64,000 nt of DNA from Paenibacillus sp. S150 (GTDB lineage Bacteria > Bacillota > Bacilli > Paenibacillales > Paenibacillaceae). The notes under the pieces were generated by a model. That model had not been told where the DNA came from. It searched no databases and saw nothing but the letters and a program-made list of their open reading frames with translations. Positions 17,790 to 25,438 of the stretch are shown here, one piece after another (position 1 is the first letter of the stretch; each line of letters begins with the position of its first letter). A program made the position numbers and the translations under genes. The DNA is taken from contig NZ_JACBYI010000006.1 of assembly GCF_019352175.1 (NCBI RefSeq), forward strand, positions 1 to 64,000, written 5' to 3'.

Positions 17790-18563
17790 CTAAAAAGCCA
17801 GATGTCTGCTGTTCTTGGCCTGCCGGGCATCCGACAGCCCGATCAGCTCAGAAACGGTTACAAACCGGAAGCCCTGCTTCTGTAATTCAGGCAGTATAAT
17901 CTTCAGCGCCTCCCGGGTTTGCGATTGTCCGTGAACATGATCATGGAACAGCACAATATCGCCGTTCCGTGCATTGCGGATCACCCGGCTGGAGATGCTG
18001 TATACGCCCGGGCGGTTCCAGTCGCGTGTATCCTGATGCCATGACCAGAGGACAGGCGTAAGGCCCATGCTGTTGGATACATCCACAAGGGTCTCGTCGT
18101 ACATGCCGCCCGGCGGTCGGAACAGGCTGCTGTGTCTGCCAGATACCTTTACAATTTCCCTCTCTGTCAGCTCCAGTTCCTCTTGAATCTGCTGCTCGGA
18201 GATCGGCTTTTTGAAATAGACATGGTTATAGGTATGGTTAGCCAATTCATGTCCTTCGGTGATTACTCTCCGGGCGACTTCGGGATAGGCGGCAATTCGT
18301 TTGCCGATGGCAAAGAAGGTGCACTTGGCGTTGTACTGATGAAGCACATCCAGAATCTGACCGGTCTCCGAGGGATCGGGACCGTCGTCGAAGGTCAGGG
18401 CAATCACCTTTTGGCTGGTATGCACTTCCCAGATCATCTCGCCCCTCTCCTCGTAATAATCGCGGTTTTTGACATGGGGGCCGGCCAGCGCGGGGCTTGA
18501 CAGGCCGAATACTAGTGTCACTGCTGCAAAGGCAGCTGCGGCGGTTTTCCAAATGGCTGTCAT
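17790..18563 (-). CDS. Polysaccharide deacetylase (NodB domain)
   Basis: 257 residues. A signal peptide (AAAAFAAVTLVFGLSSPALA) precedes a NodB/CE4 deacetylase domain. Motif 1 is TFDDGPDP with the catalytic base Asp and metal Asp, motif 2 is HELANHTYNH with the two metal histidines, motif 3 is RPPGG, and the late motifs are WSWHQDTRDW and IVLFHDH. All catalytic residues are present, so it should remove N- or O-acetyl groups from cell-wall or surface polysaccharide outside the membrane. The ribosome site is weak. Substrate (peptidoglycan GlcNAc or MurNAc, or other) is not resolved. Confidence 0.9.
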   Translation of the reverse strand: MTAIWKTAAAAFAAVTLVFGLSSPALAGPHVKNRDYYEERGEMIWEVHTSQKVIALTFDDGPDPSETGQILDVLHQYNAKCTFFAIGKRIAAYPEVARRVITEGHELANHTYNHVYFKKPISEQQIQEELELTEREIVKVSGRHSSLFRPPGGMYDETLVDVSNSMGLTPVLWSWHQDTRDWNRPGVYSISSRVIRNARNGDIVLFHDHVHGQSQTREALKIILPELQKQGFRFVTVSELIGLSDARQAKNSRHLAF

Positions 18564-18828
18564 TTATGTTCAGGTCCATTCCACACTGTAGCCGGGTACA
18601 GGTTATTTGCGAATATAAGAAAGTGCGGCTTAATCCGGCCAGCCTTCAAAGAAGCGGCAAAGATGCTTCTGCTGGTGCGCTTTGCTTTAGAATGCGCCAG
18701 GCCCTATAAGAAATATTCATTCCTGTCCAGGTGCGCCGCATATTTCTATTTTAGAGTGAAAGTTCCGGGCAAAATGACTTATAATGAAATACTAATACAA
18801 TACAGATCAAGGAATAGGGGCAGCGGAT

Positions 18829-20238
18829 ATGACACTAATTGAAAAAAGAGAGCATCGGCAATATCCGGAGATCACCCGTCTGGAAACCTCTAGAGCCGCA
18901 TATGAACGCGATTACTCGCGTCTGATCCATTCGCCGACTTTCCGCCGGCTGCAAGGCAAATCCCAGGTGTTCGGCGCAGGCACGGGCGATTATTACCGCA
19001 CACGCTTGACCCATTCGCTGGAGGTGGCGCAGATTGCCCGTGAGGCGGCGAAAAGCCTGCTGCGCTCCTACCCGGAGGTGGAAACGGACCAGGCCGTGAA
19101 TCCCGGCCTGGTCATCGATCCGGAGGTGGTGGAATGTGCGGCTATCGCCCATGACTTCGGGCACCCGCCGTTCGGCCACAAAGGGGAAGAGGTGCTCGAC
19201 AGCATTTTGGAGCAGCTGATTGTGAAAAAGACGGCGGAGGCGGTGCGGAAATCCGGCGCAGGCCCGGTGCAGCAGCAGACGATCCGCGAGAGCATGAGAC
19301 GGCAATATGAGCATTTTGAAGGCAATGCCCATAATTTCCGGCTGATTATGTTTCTGGAGAAACGCGAGAATATCGACGGGCTGAACCTCTCGGATGCGGT
19401 GCTGCTGGGGATTAATAAATATCCGTTTCCCGGCACGGTATTGAAGAAGGGGATGTATCTGCATGAATGGAATTATATTTCGCACATCCGCAGCCAGTGG
19501 GGGATACCGGAGGGGAAGAAGACGCTGGAAGCCCAATTGATGGACCTCTGCGATGATATTGCGTACTCCGCGCATGATCTGGAGGATGGCATCAAAGCAG
19601 GTAAAATCGAGGTGCACGAGCATTTCATGCATGATGCATACATCCAGCATCTGATTGTAGAGAAAATCACCACATTGGAGGATGCCTTCTGGACCGGCTG
19701 GAAGGAAGCGGATATACACCTCAAAGTTGAAGAGGTGCTGAGCTCGTTCCTGCGCGTATGGATGGAGAAAATGCCCACCTGTGAGAATGACTATTCCCGC
19801 ACCCGCCGTGAGGTCAAGGCTTACTGGGTCAGCACCTTTGTCGCCAGTCTTGGTGTCTTGGAGGACGGGAACTGGAAGAAGGTTACCTTCATAAAGGAGG
19901 GCCAGGAGGACGAGGATATGCTGCGGACCGTCAGTGTGCTGAAAAGCTTCGCCTGGGTCACGATGATCCGTGATCTGCGCGTGCAGCGGCTGCAGAAACG
20001 CAGCGAATGGATTCTGCGGCGTTTATGGGAGGCGTTCCTGGACCCGGAAGCCTCGCGGGCGATTATTCCCAGCGACTGGCTGCAGCGGTTTGAGAAGGAT
20101 CAGCGGCAGGCCAAGCCGATCTGGACATGGGAGCATATGGTGATCGATTATATCGCCGGAATGACGGACGCCTTTGCCGAGAAAATATACAATGAGCTGT
20201 ACGGCCTGAAGGTTGGCTCGATTTATGATCTGGATTAG
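18829..20238 (+). CDS. dgt: Deoxyguanosinetriphosphate triphosphohydrolase (dGTPase)
   Basis: 469 residues. HD-superfamily hydrolase converting dGTP to deoxyguanosine and triphosphate. The HD metal site is visible as TRLTHSLEVAQIARE and CAAIAHDFGHPPFGHKGEEVL. The later DLCDDIAYSAHDLEDGIKAG is typical of dGTPases, as is the N-terminal SPTFRRLQGKSQV. Length fits the longer dGTPase subgroup. It has its own ATG after GGGGCAGCGG. Two hairpins follow the stop. Confidence 0.92.
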   Translation: MTLIEKREHRQYPEITRLETSRAAYERDYSRLIHSPTFRRLQGKSQVFGAGTGDYYRTRLTHSLEVAQIAREAAKSLLRSYPEVETDQAVNPGLVIDPEVVECAAIAHDFGHPPFGHKGEEVLDSILEQLIVKKTAEAVRKSGAGPVQQQTIRESMRRQYEHFEGNAHNFRLIMFLEKRENIDGLNLSDAVLLGINKYPFPGTVLKKGMYLHEWNYISHIRSQWGIPEGKKTLEAQLMDLCDDIAYSAHDLEDGIKAGKIEVHEHFMHDAYIQHLIVEKITTLEDAFWTGWKEADIHLKVEEVLSSFLRVWMEKMPTCENDYSRTRREVKAYWVSTFVASLGVLEDGNWKKVTFIKEGQEDEDMLRTVSVLKSFAWVTMIRDLRVQRLQKRSEWILRRLWEAFLDPEASRAIIPSDWLQRFEKDQRQAKPIWTWEHMVIDYIAGMTDAFAEKIYNELYGLKVGSIYDLD

Positions 20239-20248
20239 GGTTAAGCGT

Positions 20249-20280
20249 GCAGCACCCTGTGCAGATGCACAGGGTGCTGC
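20249..20280 (+). other. Perfect 15-bp palindrome after dgt
   Basis: GCAGCACCCTGTGCA (20249-20263), GA, then TGCACAGGGTGCTGC (20266-20280). No T run follows, so it may be an mRNA 3'-end stabiliser or protein site; the true terminator is the next hairpin. Confidence 0.6.
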
Positions 20281-20300
20281 CGCTTCATGGCGAGTATATA

Positions 20301-20345
20301 CAACGGGTGTTGTCCCTGGGGAAGGATGGCACCCGTTGGTTTTTG
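20301..20345 (+). terminator. Rho-independent terminator after dgt
   Basis: CAACGGGTG (20301-20309) pairs with CACCCGTTG (20330-20338), followed by GTTTTTG. Confidence 0.7.
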
Positions 20346-20351
20346 CCCCGG

Positions 20352-21308
20352 TCAATATTGGCGGCTGTAGTCCACCAGATTGCGTGAAGGGGTTCCTGTC
20401 TTCAGATAGGATTTCATATTCTCTGTAAAAATATCAACCAGCCGGTCCGCGTAGCGGTCCGTTACCCCGGCACAGTGCGGCGTGATGACGACCTGCTCCA
20501 TTCCCCAGAGCGGATGCTCCTGCGGGAGCGGCTCGGCCTCGAACACATCCAGACCGGCACCGGCCAGGCGGCCGCTGTCCAGCGCATCCATCAGAGCTTC
20601 GGTATCGGTGGTGGCTCCCCGGCCGATATTGATATAATAGGCGCCTTGTTTACAGGCGGAGAAAATCTCTGCACCAAATATATGCTGCGTCTCATCAGTA
20701 AGGGGAAGGGTGTTGATTACGAAATCGCCTTGGCTCACGGCATCCTTCAGCTGGCCGGTTGTATAGACCTGATCAAAGCCGTCAACCGGCTTGCCGGAGC
20801 GGCTTACCCCTACGGTTGCCATCCGGAAGGCTTTGGCGATTCGTGCCGTTTCACTGCCGATGGAGCCGGTTCCGGCAATAACGGCGGTTTTGCCGGTGAG
20901 CTCGCTCTCTCCGCCCTCCGAATGCCAGCGGCGGTTCAACTGGTTGCGCACAGCCGTATGCAGGTTCCGGGTGAAGAGCAGCATGAAGCCAAAGATGACA
21001 GCCGTAATCGGTTCGGCGTGCACGCCGCTGGCGTTGGTCAGGTGAATTCCTTGGTTCTCCATGGCTTCAAGCGGAAGCTTCTCGACTCCGGCCGACCAGG
21101 TCTGCACCCAGCGCAGCGGCGAGTCCGGCTTCAGCAGTGTATCGCTGATCCCCTTGCCCCAGCCGATAACAATTTCCGCTTCGGCGAGCAGCGCAAGGTC
21201 GGGGTCTTTGGCGTTTCCCAGCGCAAGGGTATAACCTGGGGCGGCGGCACGGATTAGCTCCTGCTGCCGGGATGATAGAGTCTGCAAACAAACAATGGAT
21301 TTCGTCAA
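20352..21308 (-). CDS. D-2-hydroxyacid dehydrogenase
   Basis: 318 residues, starting at TTG with GGGAGGG eight bases upstream. NAD-binding 2-hydroxyacid dehydrogenase: substrate loop WSAGVEKLPLEAM, Rossmann glycine motif AGTGSIGSETARIAKAF, DFVINTLPLTDET, INIGRGATTDTEAL, the catalytic Arg/Glu region LAGAGLDVFEAEPLP, and the catalytic histidine in VVITPHCAG. The subfamily (glyoxylate/hydroxypyruvate reductase-like) is not resolved; the annotation phosphoglycerate dehydrogenase would be too specific. Convergent with dgt. Confidence 0.9.
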   Translation of the reverse strand: MTKSIVCLQTLSSRQQELIRAAAPGYTLALGNAKDPDLALLAEAEIVIGWGKGISDTLLKPDSPLRWVQTWSAGVEKLPLEAMENQGIHLTNASGVHAEPITAVIFGFMLLFTRNLHTAVRNQLNRRWHSEGGESELTGKTAVIAGTGSIGSETARIAKAFRMATVGVSRSGKPVDGFDQVYTTGQLKDAVSQGDFVINTLPLTDETQHIFGAEIFSACKQGAYYINIGRGATTDTEALMDALDSGRLAGAGLDVFEAEPLPQEHPLWGMEQVVITPHCAGVTDRYADRLVDIFTENMKSYLKTGTPSRNLVDYSRQY

Positions 21309-21398
21309 AAGGGTTCCCTCCCGTTATACTGTTTAGTAGAGCTGGCTGTTTCTGTATAGAATAAGGATAACAAATCTGTCTTGAAAGGTGAAATTGAA

Positions 21399-22004
21399 AT
21401 GGAACGCAAAGGCTCTGACACCGGCACTGAACGGCTGTTCATCGCGGTAAAGCTTCCCAATTCACCGGGCGAAAGCCTGGCGTATGAGTGCCGGGCCTTG
21501 TCCGCCAAACTGAATTTTGCCAAATGGACACATTCTGAGGATTATCATATTACCCTGCAGTTTCTTGGGGATACGCCGAAACGGTCGATTCCTGCCGTTC
21601 TTGAAGCCTTGAAGAAAGCTTCTTCCGCTTGTTCGCCCTTCCAATTGCAGCTGGACAACTGGGGGACGTTTGGGCTCCCGGATGCGCCAAAGGTGCTCTG
21701 GGCAGGCGTTTCCGGAGAAATCGACAAGCTGAGGGAGCTTCAGCGGCTTGTGATTTCCGTTACCCGTCCTCTTGGTTTCATACCCGAAGCAAGAGAGTTT
21801 AAACCTCATATTACGCTGGCCCGAAAATATAGGGATGAGCAGCCTTTCAGTCTTGGGAGACTTGCTGTTCTGCGCGCCCGGGAGTCCGCTTCGCAGAAGG
21901 AAGCTGGAACGCCGGACTGGACGGTAGACGGTTTTGTGGTGTATGCTACCAGGATGCATGCCATTCCTATGTATGAAATGATCGAAAAATTGACCTTTTT
22001 CTGA
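21399..22004 (+). CDS. thpR: RNA 2',3'-cyclic phosphodiesterase
   Basis: 201 residues from the ATG at 21399, chosen because AAAGGTGA is eight bases upstream; an in-frame TTG at 21381 is less likely. 2H phosphoesterase with both H-x-T motifs, HITLQFLG near residue 50 and HITLARKY near residue 140. The start RLFIAVKLP is also typical. These enzymes hydrolyse 2',3'-cyclic phosphates on RNA and related nucleotides. Stand-alone gene. Confidence 0.88.
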   Translation: MERKGSDTGTERLFIAVKLPNSPGESLAYECRALSAKLNFAKWTHSEDYHITLQFLGDTPKRSIPAVLEALKKASSACSPFQLQLDNWGTFGLPDAPKVLWAGVSGEIDKLRELQRLVISVTRPLGFIPEAREFKPHITLARKYRDEQPFSLGRLAVLRARESASQKEAGTPDWTVDGFVVYATRMHAIPMYEMIEKLTFF

Positions 22005-22086
22005 TGTTAAATCGACAAGAAAGTTTTCAAAGCTTCCATTTTCGGTTACATACAATAGGAATGTGCCGTAAAATAGGAGGTAAGCA

Positions 22087-22971
22087 ATGGTAATTTTTAA
22101 ACAAAACCGCTGTATTGCGCTGCTTGTCGGCGTTATTCTAGTGTGTTTCTCTGCGATAAGCCTGATGAGCTCTGAAGGAGCTGCCAAGGGCAAAAATACA
22201 GTACAATGGAATGACCCGCAGCCGAAGGGGCAAGCTGCAGCATCCACCCAAACATCGACAATCTTGCTGAGGACCAACAGTACCTCCAAGCCCATGCTCT
22301 ACACCACAGCCGCCAATCTGGTCCAAATCCAGAAGCTCAGGCAAACCGTGGAATGGATCAGTCCGAAGAAGCTGAAGCTGCCAAGCGCAGCAGTGAAGAC
22401 TGATATTCTCCGGCAAAAGGCGGCTGTGGTGAAGACAACTCCGCCGGTGGCGCAGCAAGCGCCCAAGAAGGCGGCGGCCAAGGGGAGCCAGACCGTAAAT
22501 ACCAAAAACACGGCAATTCAGCAACATCCCCCCACAAAACTGTTCTTCTCTCGGACAAAGCTATTAAGCCAGGAGCAGCGAGGTCAAGCGACCTGGAGCT
22601 ACGCGGTATCCGAAGAAGACCTGCTACTGCTGCAAAAAATCGTCATGGCAGAAGCAGAAGGCGAACCGTACCAGGGCAAGGTGGCAGTCGCCAACGTTGT
22701 TCTGAACCGGCTGCGGTCAGCCAATTTCCCCGACACCATATATGAGGTAATCTATCAGAAAAGCCAGTTCAGTCCTGTGGCCAACGGGCGTCTTAAGCGC
22801 GTAAAGCCAAATGAGGACAGCATCAAAGCGGTGGCCGCAGCCCTTTCCGGAACCAAAGCGGTAACCGATGATACGTATTTCTTCCTGTCGCTGACGCTTG
22901 CCCAGGATCTGACGGTGCATCATTCCAGACAGTATGCCAAAACCATCGGCAATCATACTTTTTATAAATAA
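22087..22971 (+). CDS. SleB-like cell-wall hydrolase
   Basis: 294 residues. An N-terminal hydrophobic segment (IALLVGVILVCFSAISLM) acts as signal or anchor. About 150 residues of Lys/Gln/Ala-rich linker with several TTPPVAQQAPKK-like stretches follow. The C-terminal Hydrolase_2 domain begins at EEDLLLLQKIVMAEAEGEPYQGKVAVANVVLNRL and continues with the SQFSPV motif. The catalytic glutamate in AEAEGE is present. SleB and CwlJ of this fold degrade spore cortex, but many Paenibacillus paralogues act on vegetative wall. There is no peptidoglycan-binding domain. AGGAGG precedes the ATG. Confidence 0.88.
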   Translation: MVIFKQNRCIALLVGVILVCFSAISLMSSEGAAKGKNTVQWNDPQPKGQAAASTQTSTILLRTNSTSKPMLYTTAANLVQIQKLRQTVEWISPKKLKLPSAAVKTDILRQKAAVVKTTPPVAQQAPKKAAAKGSQTVNTKNTAIQQHPPTKLFFSRTKLLSQEQRGQATWSYAVSEEDLLLLQKIVMAEAEGEPYQGKVAVANVVLNRLRSANFPDTIYEVIYQKSQFSPVANGRLKRVKPNEDSIKAVAAALSGTKAVTDDTYFFLSLTLAQDLTVHHSRQYAKTIGNHTFYK

Positions 22972-23050
22972 GCTGCCAAGGCCATGCATATCAATACGGG
23001 CGGCAGCTATGATCTGCAGCGGTAAGCTGCACGCCTCAAGCTGCAAGCTG

Positions 23051-23100
23051 AAAAGACGTCCCATAAGCCATGAACATGGCTTATGGGACGTCTTTGTTTA
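23051..23100. terminator. Strong bidirectional terminator
   Basis: Perfect 21-bp stem: AAAGACGTCCCATAAGCCAT plus G (23052-23072) against its complement at 23075-23095, with a two-base loop. It lies between the convergent SleB-like and glycosyltransferase genes. Confidence 0.9.
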
Positions 23101-23221
23101 AAAAGATAACGTAGCCTCCGACAGGGAAAGCAATCCAGCAGCGGAATTTGGTGAAATAATGAATTTCCTGTCTGCAGGGGCGTGCAAAGCAGTTCCCTTA
23201 TTGCAGACTTTCATTTCCCTC

Positions 23222-24424
23222 CTAAGGTGTAACGTACACCGCTTCTTCATTCCGCGGCTGGGCGGCTGCCCGTGCCGCGCGCAGATCCGCAGCCGTTCCG
23301 GCTCCGGCCGCTGGCTGGCCCAGCATCTGCAGGACAGTGGAGGCGCAGTGGCTGGGCTGCTGGCGGTCCGGGCCGAGCCGCCGTCTGCGGAGCTCTTCAA
23401 GGCCGGCGTATTCACGCAGCAGCAGCGAGAACCATTTGTCCACCACCCCGGAATCCAGAACCTCTGCCAGGCCAAGCTCCACGAAATATTGGCAGTTCTT
23501 CTCTTCCTGGCCGGGAATGGCGCTGTAAAAAAGCATCGGAATGCCCTTGGCCTGGCCCTCCGTACAGGTCATTCCGCCGGGTTTCGTGATCAGCAGATCG
23601 GAGGCGTCCATCAGCTTGTTAATCTCGCTGCTGTACCCCAGAATCTTGACGTTAGGGTGGTTCAGCAGCGGGTTGGCCCGCATTTTGGCTACAAGCTTGT
23701 CATTGCTGCCCATGCAGAAGATCAGCTGAATGTCATCCATCCGGGCGGTGAGCGAGTCCATGACTTCCTTCCCGAACATAAGTCCCCAGCCGCCCCCCAT
23801 AATCAGCACGGTGGGGATGTCGGCAAGTCCGAACTCCTTGCGCAGCAGCGTTTTGTTCGAACGCTCCCAGAACTTGGGATGCAGAGGAATACCTGTGACG
23901 GTAACCTTCTCCGGAGAGACGCCACGGCCGGTAAGGATCGACTTGACCCGGGAAGTGGATACCAGATAGCGGTTCACTTCATCATTGACCCAGCTTCCAT
24001 GCGCGTCATAATCCGTAATCAATGTATACAGCGGCACATCCAGCCCTTGCCGTTTCAATCTGGAAATGACAGCGGCCGGAATCGGATGCGTGCAAATAAT
24101 CAGATCTGGCTTAAGCTGTTCGATGACCTGTAAAGCATGCGTATAAAAAATCCGGTGAAGCGCCAGCTTGGTCAACCGGTTCAGAGATTTATGATATTGG
24201 GTCTTATACATCATGCCGACCAGCTTTGGCTGTCTGCTGACTGTCTTGCGGTAAGCTGAAAGAATCCAGGGAGCGACCGTAGGATTAAGAAATCTGCCAA
24301 GCTCAATCACCCGGCACTGCACATCCGGGCTAAGACGCTTTATTCCTTCGGCCAGAGCATAGGCTGCCCCTGTATGGCCCGTACCGAAGCCTTCCGAAAA
24401 CAGCAGTACTCTTTTCTTTCGCAT
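23222..24424 (-). CDS. MGDG-synthase/UgtP-family glycosyltransferase
   Basis: 400 residues. Family GT28-like. The N-terminal MGDG_synth region (VLLFSEGFGTGHTGAAYALAEGI, THPIPAAVISRLKRQGLD) and the GT28 C-terminal region (TVLIMGGGWGLMFG, ILGYSSEINKLMDASDLLITKPGGMTCTEGQAKGIPML) are clear. B. subtilis UgtP of this family makes mono- and diglucosyl-diacylglycerol, the lipoteichoic-acid anchor. A role in glycolipid synthesis at the membrane is likely. The last 60 residues are Ala/Arg-rich and not conserved. AGGTGA precedes the ATG. Confidence 0.85.
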   Translation of the reverse strand: MRKKRVLLFSEGFGTGHTGAAYALAEGIKRLSPDVQCRVIELGRFLNPTVAPWILSAYRKTVSRQPKLVGMMYKTQYHKSLNRLTKLALHRIFYTHALQVIEQLKPDLIICTHPIPAAVISRLKRQGLDVPLYTLITDYDAHGSWVNDEVNRYLVSTSRVKSILTGRGVSPEKVTVTGIPLHPKFWERSNKTLLRKEFGLADIPTVLIMGGGWGLMFGKEVMDSLTARMDDIQLIFCMGSNDKLVAKMRANPLLNHPNVKILGYSSEINKLMDASDLLITKPGGMTCTEGQAKGIPMLFYSAIPGQEEKNCQYFVELGLAEVLDSGVVDKWFSLLLREYAGLEELRRRRLGPDRQQPSHCASTVLQMLGQPAAGAGTAADLRAARAAAQPRNEEAVYVTP

Positions 24425-24617
24425 AAGTTCACCTGCTACTTTCTTTCATGGGTAGGATAATACTTCTCTTATATTATACTAGGGAAATTGCTTCTTTTCT
24501 CACATTATACAAATAAGACGTAAATAGAAAGTTAAAACACTGCAAAAATAAAAAATAAAGATTGCCTTCAAGTATTGCAAACACACAGGCAACGTGATAA
24601 AGTGATTGTTGACCGAG

Positions 24618-24640
24618 TGACCAAAATGGTAAAATGGTCA
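24618..24640. promoter_or_regulatory. TetR operator, site 1 (autoregulation)
   Basis: TGACC-N13-GGTCA with inner sequence AAAATGGTAAAAT. The same spacing and a near-identical core recur at 25325-25347 before the YhgE/Pip gene. A further TGACC half-site sits at 24610. Located 46 bp before the TetR start. Confidence 0.75.
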
Positions 24641-24685
24641 AATGGCTGTGGCGGCGATAATATCGGAAAGAAAGGATGTGCGCGG

Positions 24686-25261
24686 ATGGCTGTGGTAGAT
24701 CGAAGGCAGCAGGTGCTCCAGGCTGCGACCAAGTCTTTTTCATTATTCGGCTACAAGGCGACTACAATGGACCAGGTCGCGAAGATTGCGAATGTTGGCA
24801 AAGGAACCATCTACACCTTTTTTACAAACAAGGAACAGCTGTTTGATGAGATTTTGCATGATGTCATGACGGATATGAAAGTGATTGCTGAACGGGAAAT
24901 TATGCGGAACAGGTCTTTTTTTGATAATCTGCACCATGTTCTGGATGCCTTGCTGGAATTTCGCGGCGAGCATGAGCTGTTCATCAAGCTGTCGCAGGAA
25001 AGCCGTGATTTCGGAACCCCGCAGGCTAATGAAGGTCTCGACAAACTGGAGAATGTCGTCCTCGAATATTTGCAGCGGGAGGTGGAGCATGCGATGGAGC
25101 AGGGGGAAATTAAGCCCTGCGATCCCAAGATTGTCTCAATGGTAATGTTCAGACTCTATATCGTGCTTACGGCTGAGCTGAACAAGGTGCATGTGCCTTT
25201 GACCAAGGAGCAGATCAAATGTTATTTCCATTTATTTTTGGCAGAGGGATTAGCACAATAG
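24686..25261 (+). CDS. TetR-family transcriptional repressor
   Basis: 191 residues from the ATG at 24686, which has AGAAAGGATG upstream; longer in-frame starts have no ribosome site and would run through the operator. Residues 5-55 hold the TetR helix-turn-helix (RRQQVLQAATKSFSLFGYKATTMDQVAKIANVGKGTIYTFFTNKEQLFDEI). The rest is an all-helical ligand domain. Inverted repeats of TGACC-N13-GGTCA precede this gene and the following YhgE/Pip gene, so it most likely represses both. The ligand is unknown; YhgE-linked TetR proteins often respond to fatty acids, acyl-CoAs or membrane-active compounds. Confidence 0.9.
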   Translation: MAVVDRRQQVLQAATKSFSLFGYKATTMDQVAKIANVGKGTIYTFFTNKEQLFDEILHDVMTDMKVIAEREIMRNRSFFDNLHHVLDALLEFRGEHELFIKLSQESRDFGTPQANEGLDKLENVVLEYLQREVEHAMEQGEIKPCDPKIVSMVMFRLYIVLTAELNKVHVPLTKEQIKCYFHLFLAEGLAQ

Positions 25262-25287
25262 CTTCACAAATATTGAACTTGCAGCCT

Positions 25288-25312
25288 CAAACAACTCCGT
25301 CAGGAGTTTTTA
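25288..25312 (+). terminator. Short terminator after the TetR gene
   Basis: AACTCC-GTCA-GGAGTT followed by Ts. Small stem, so it may be leaky. Confidence 0.5.
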
Positions 25313-25321
25313 TTTGCTTTT

Positions 25322-25350
25322 GAATGACCGAATGGGGAAAATGGTCATTC
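25322..25350. promoter_or_regulatory. TetR operator, site 2 (YhgE/Pip promoter)
   Basis: GAATGACC (25322-25329) and GGTCATTC (25343-25350) form a perfect 8-bp inverted repeat around the 13-bp core GAATGGGGAAAAT. It matches site 1 in arms and spacing. Confidence 0.8.
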
Positions 25351-25438
25351 AGTGTTACTGCAATTTTTCAATAGAACCGCATTTATAGTAGCTTATCGCA
25401 TTTTAAAGAGAGCATATGATCAGAAGGAGAGAACCAGA

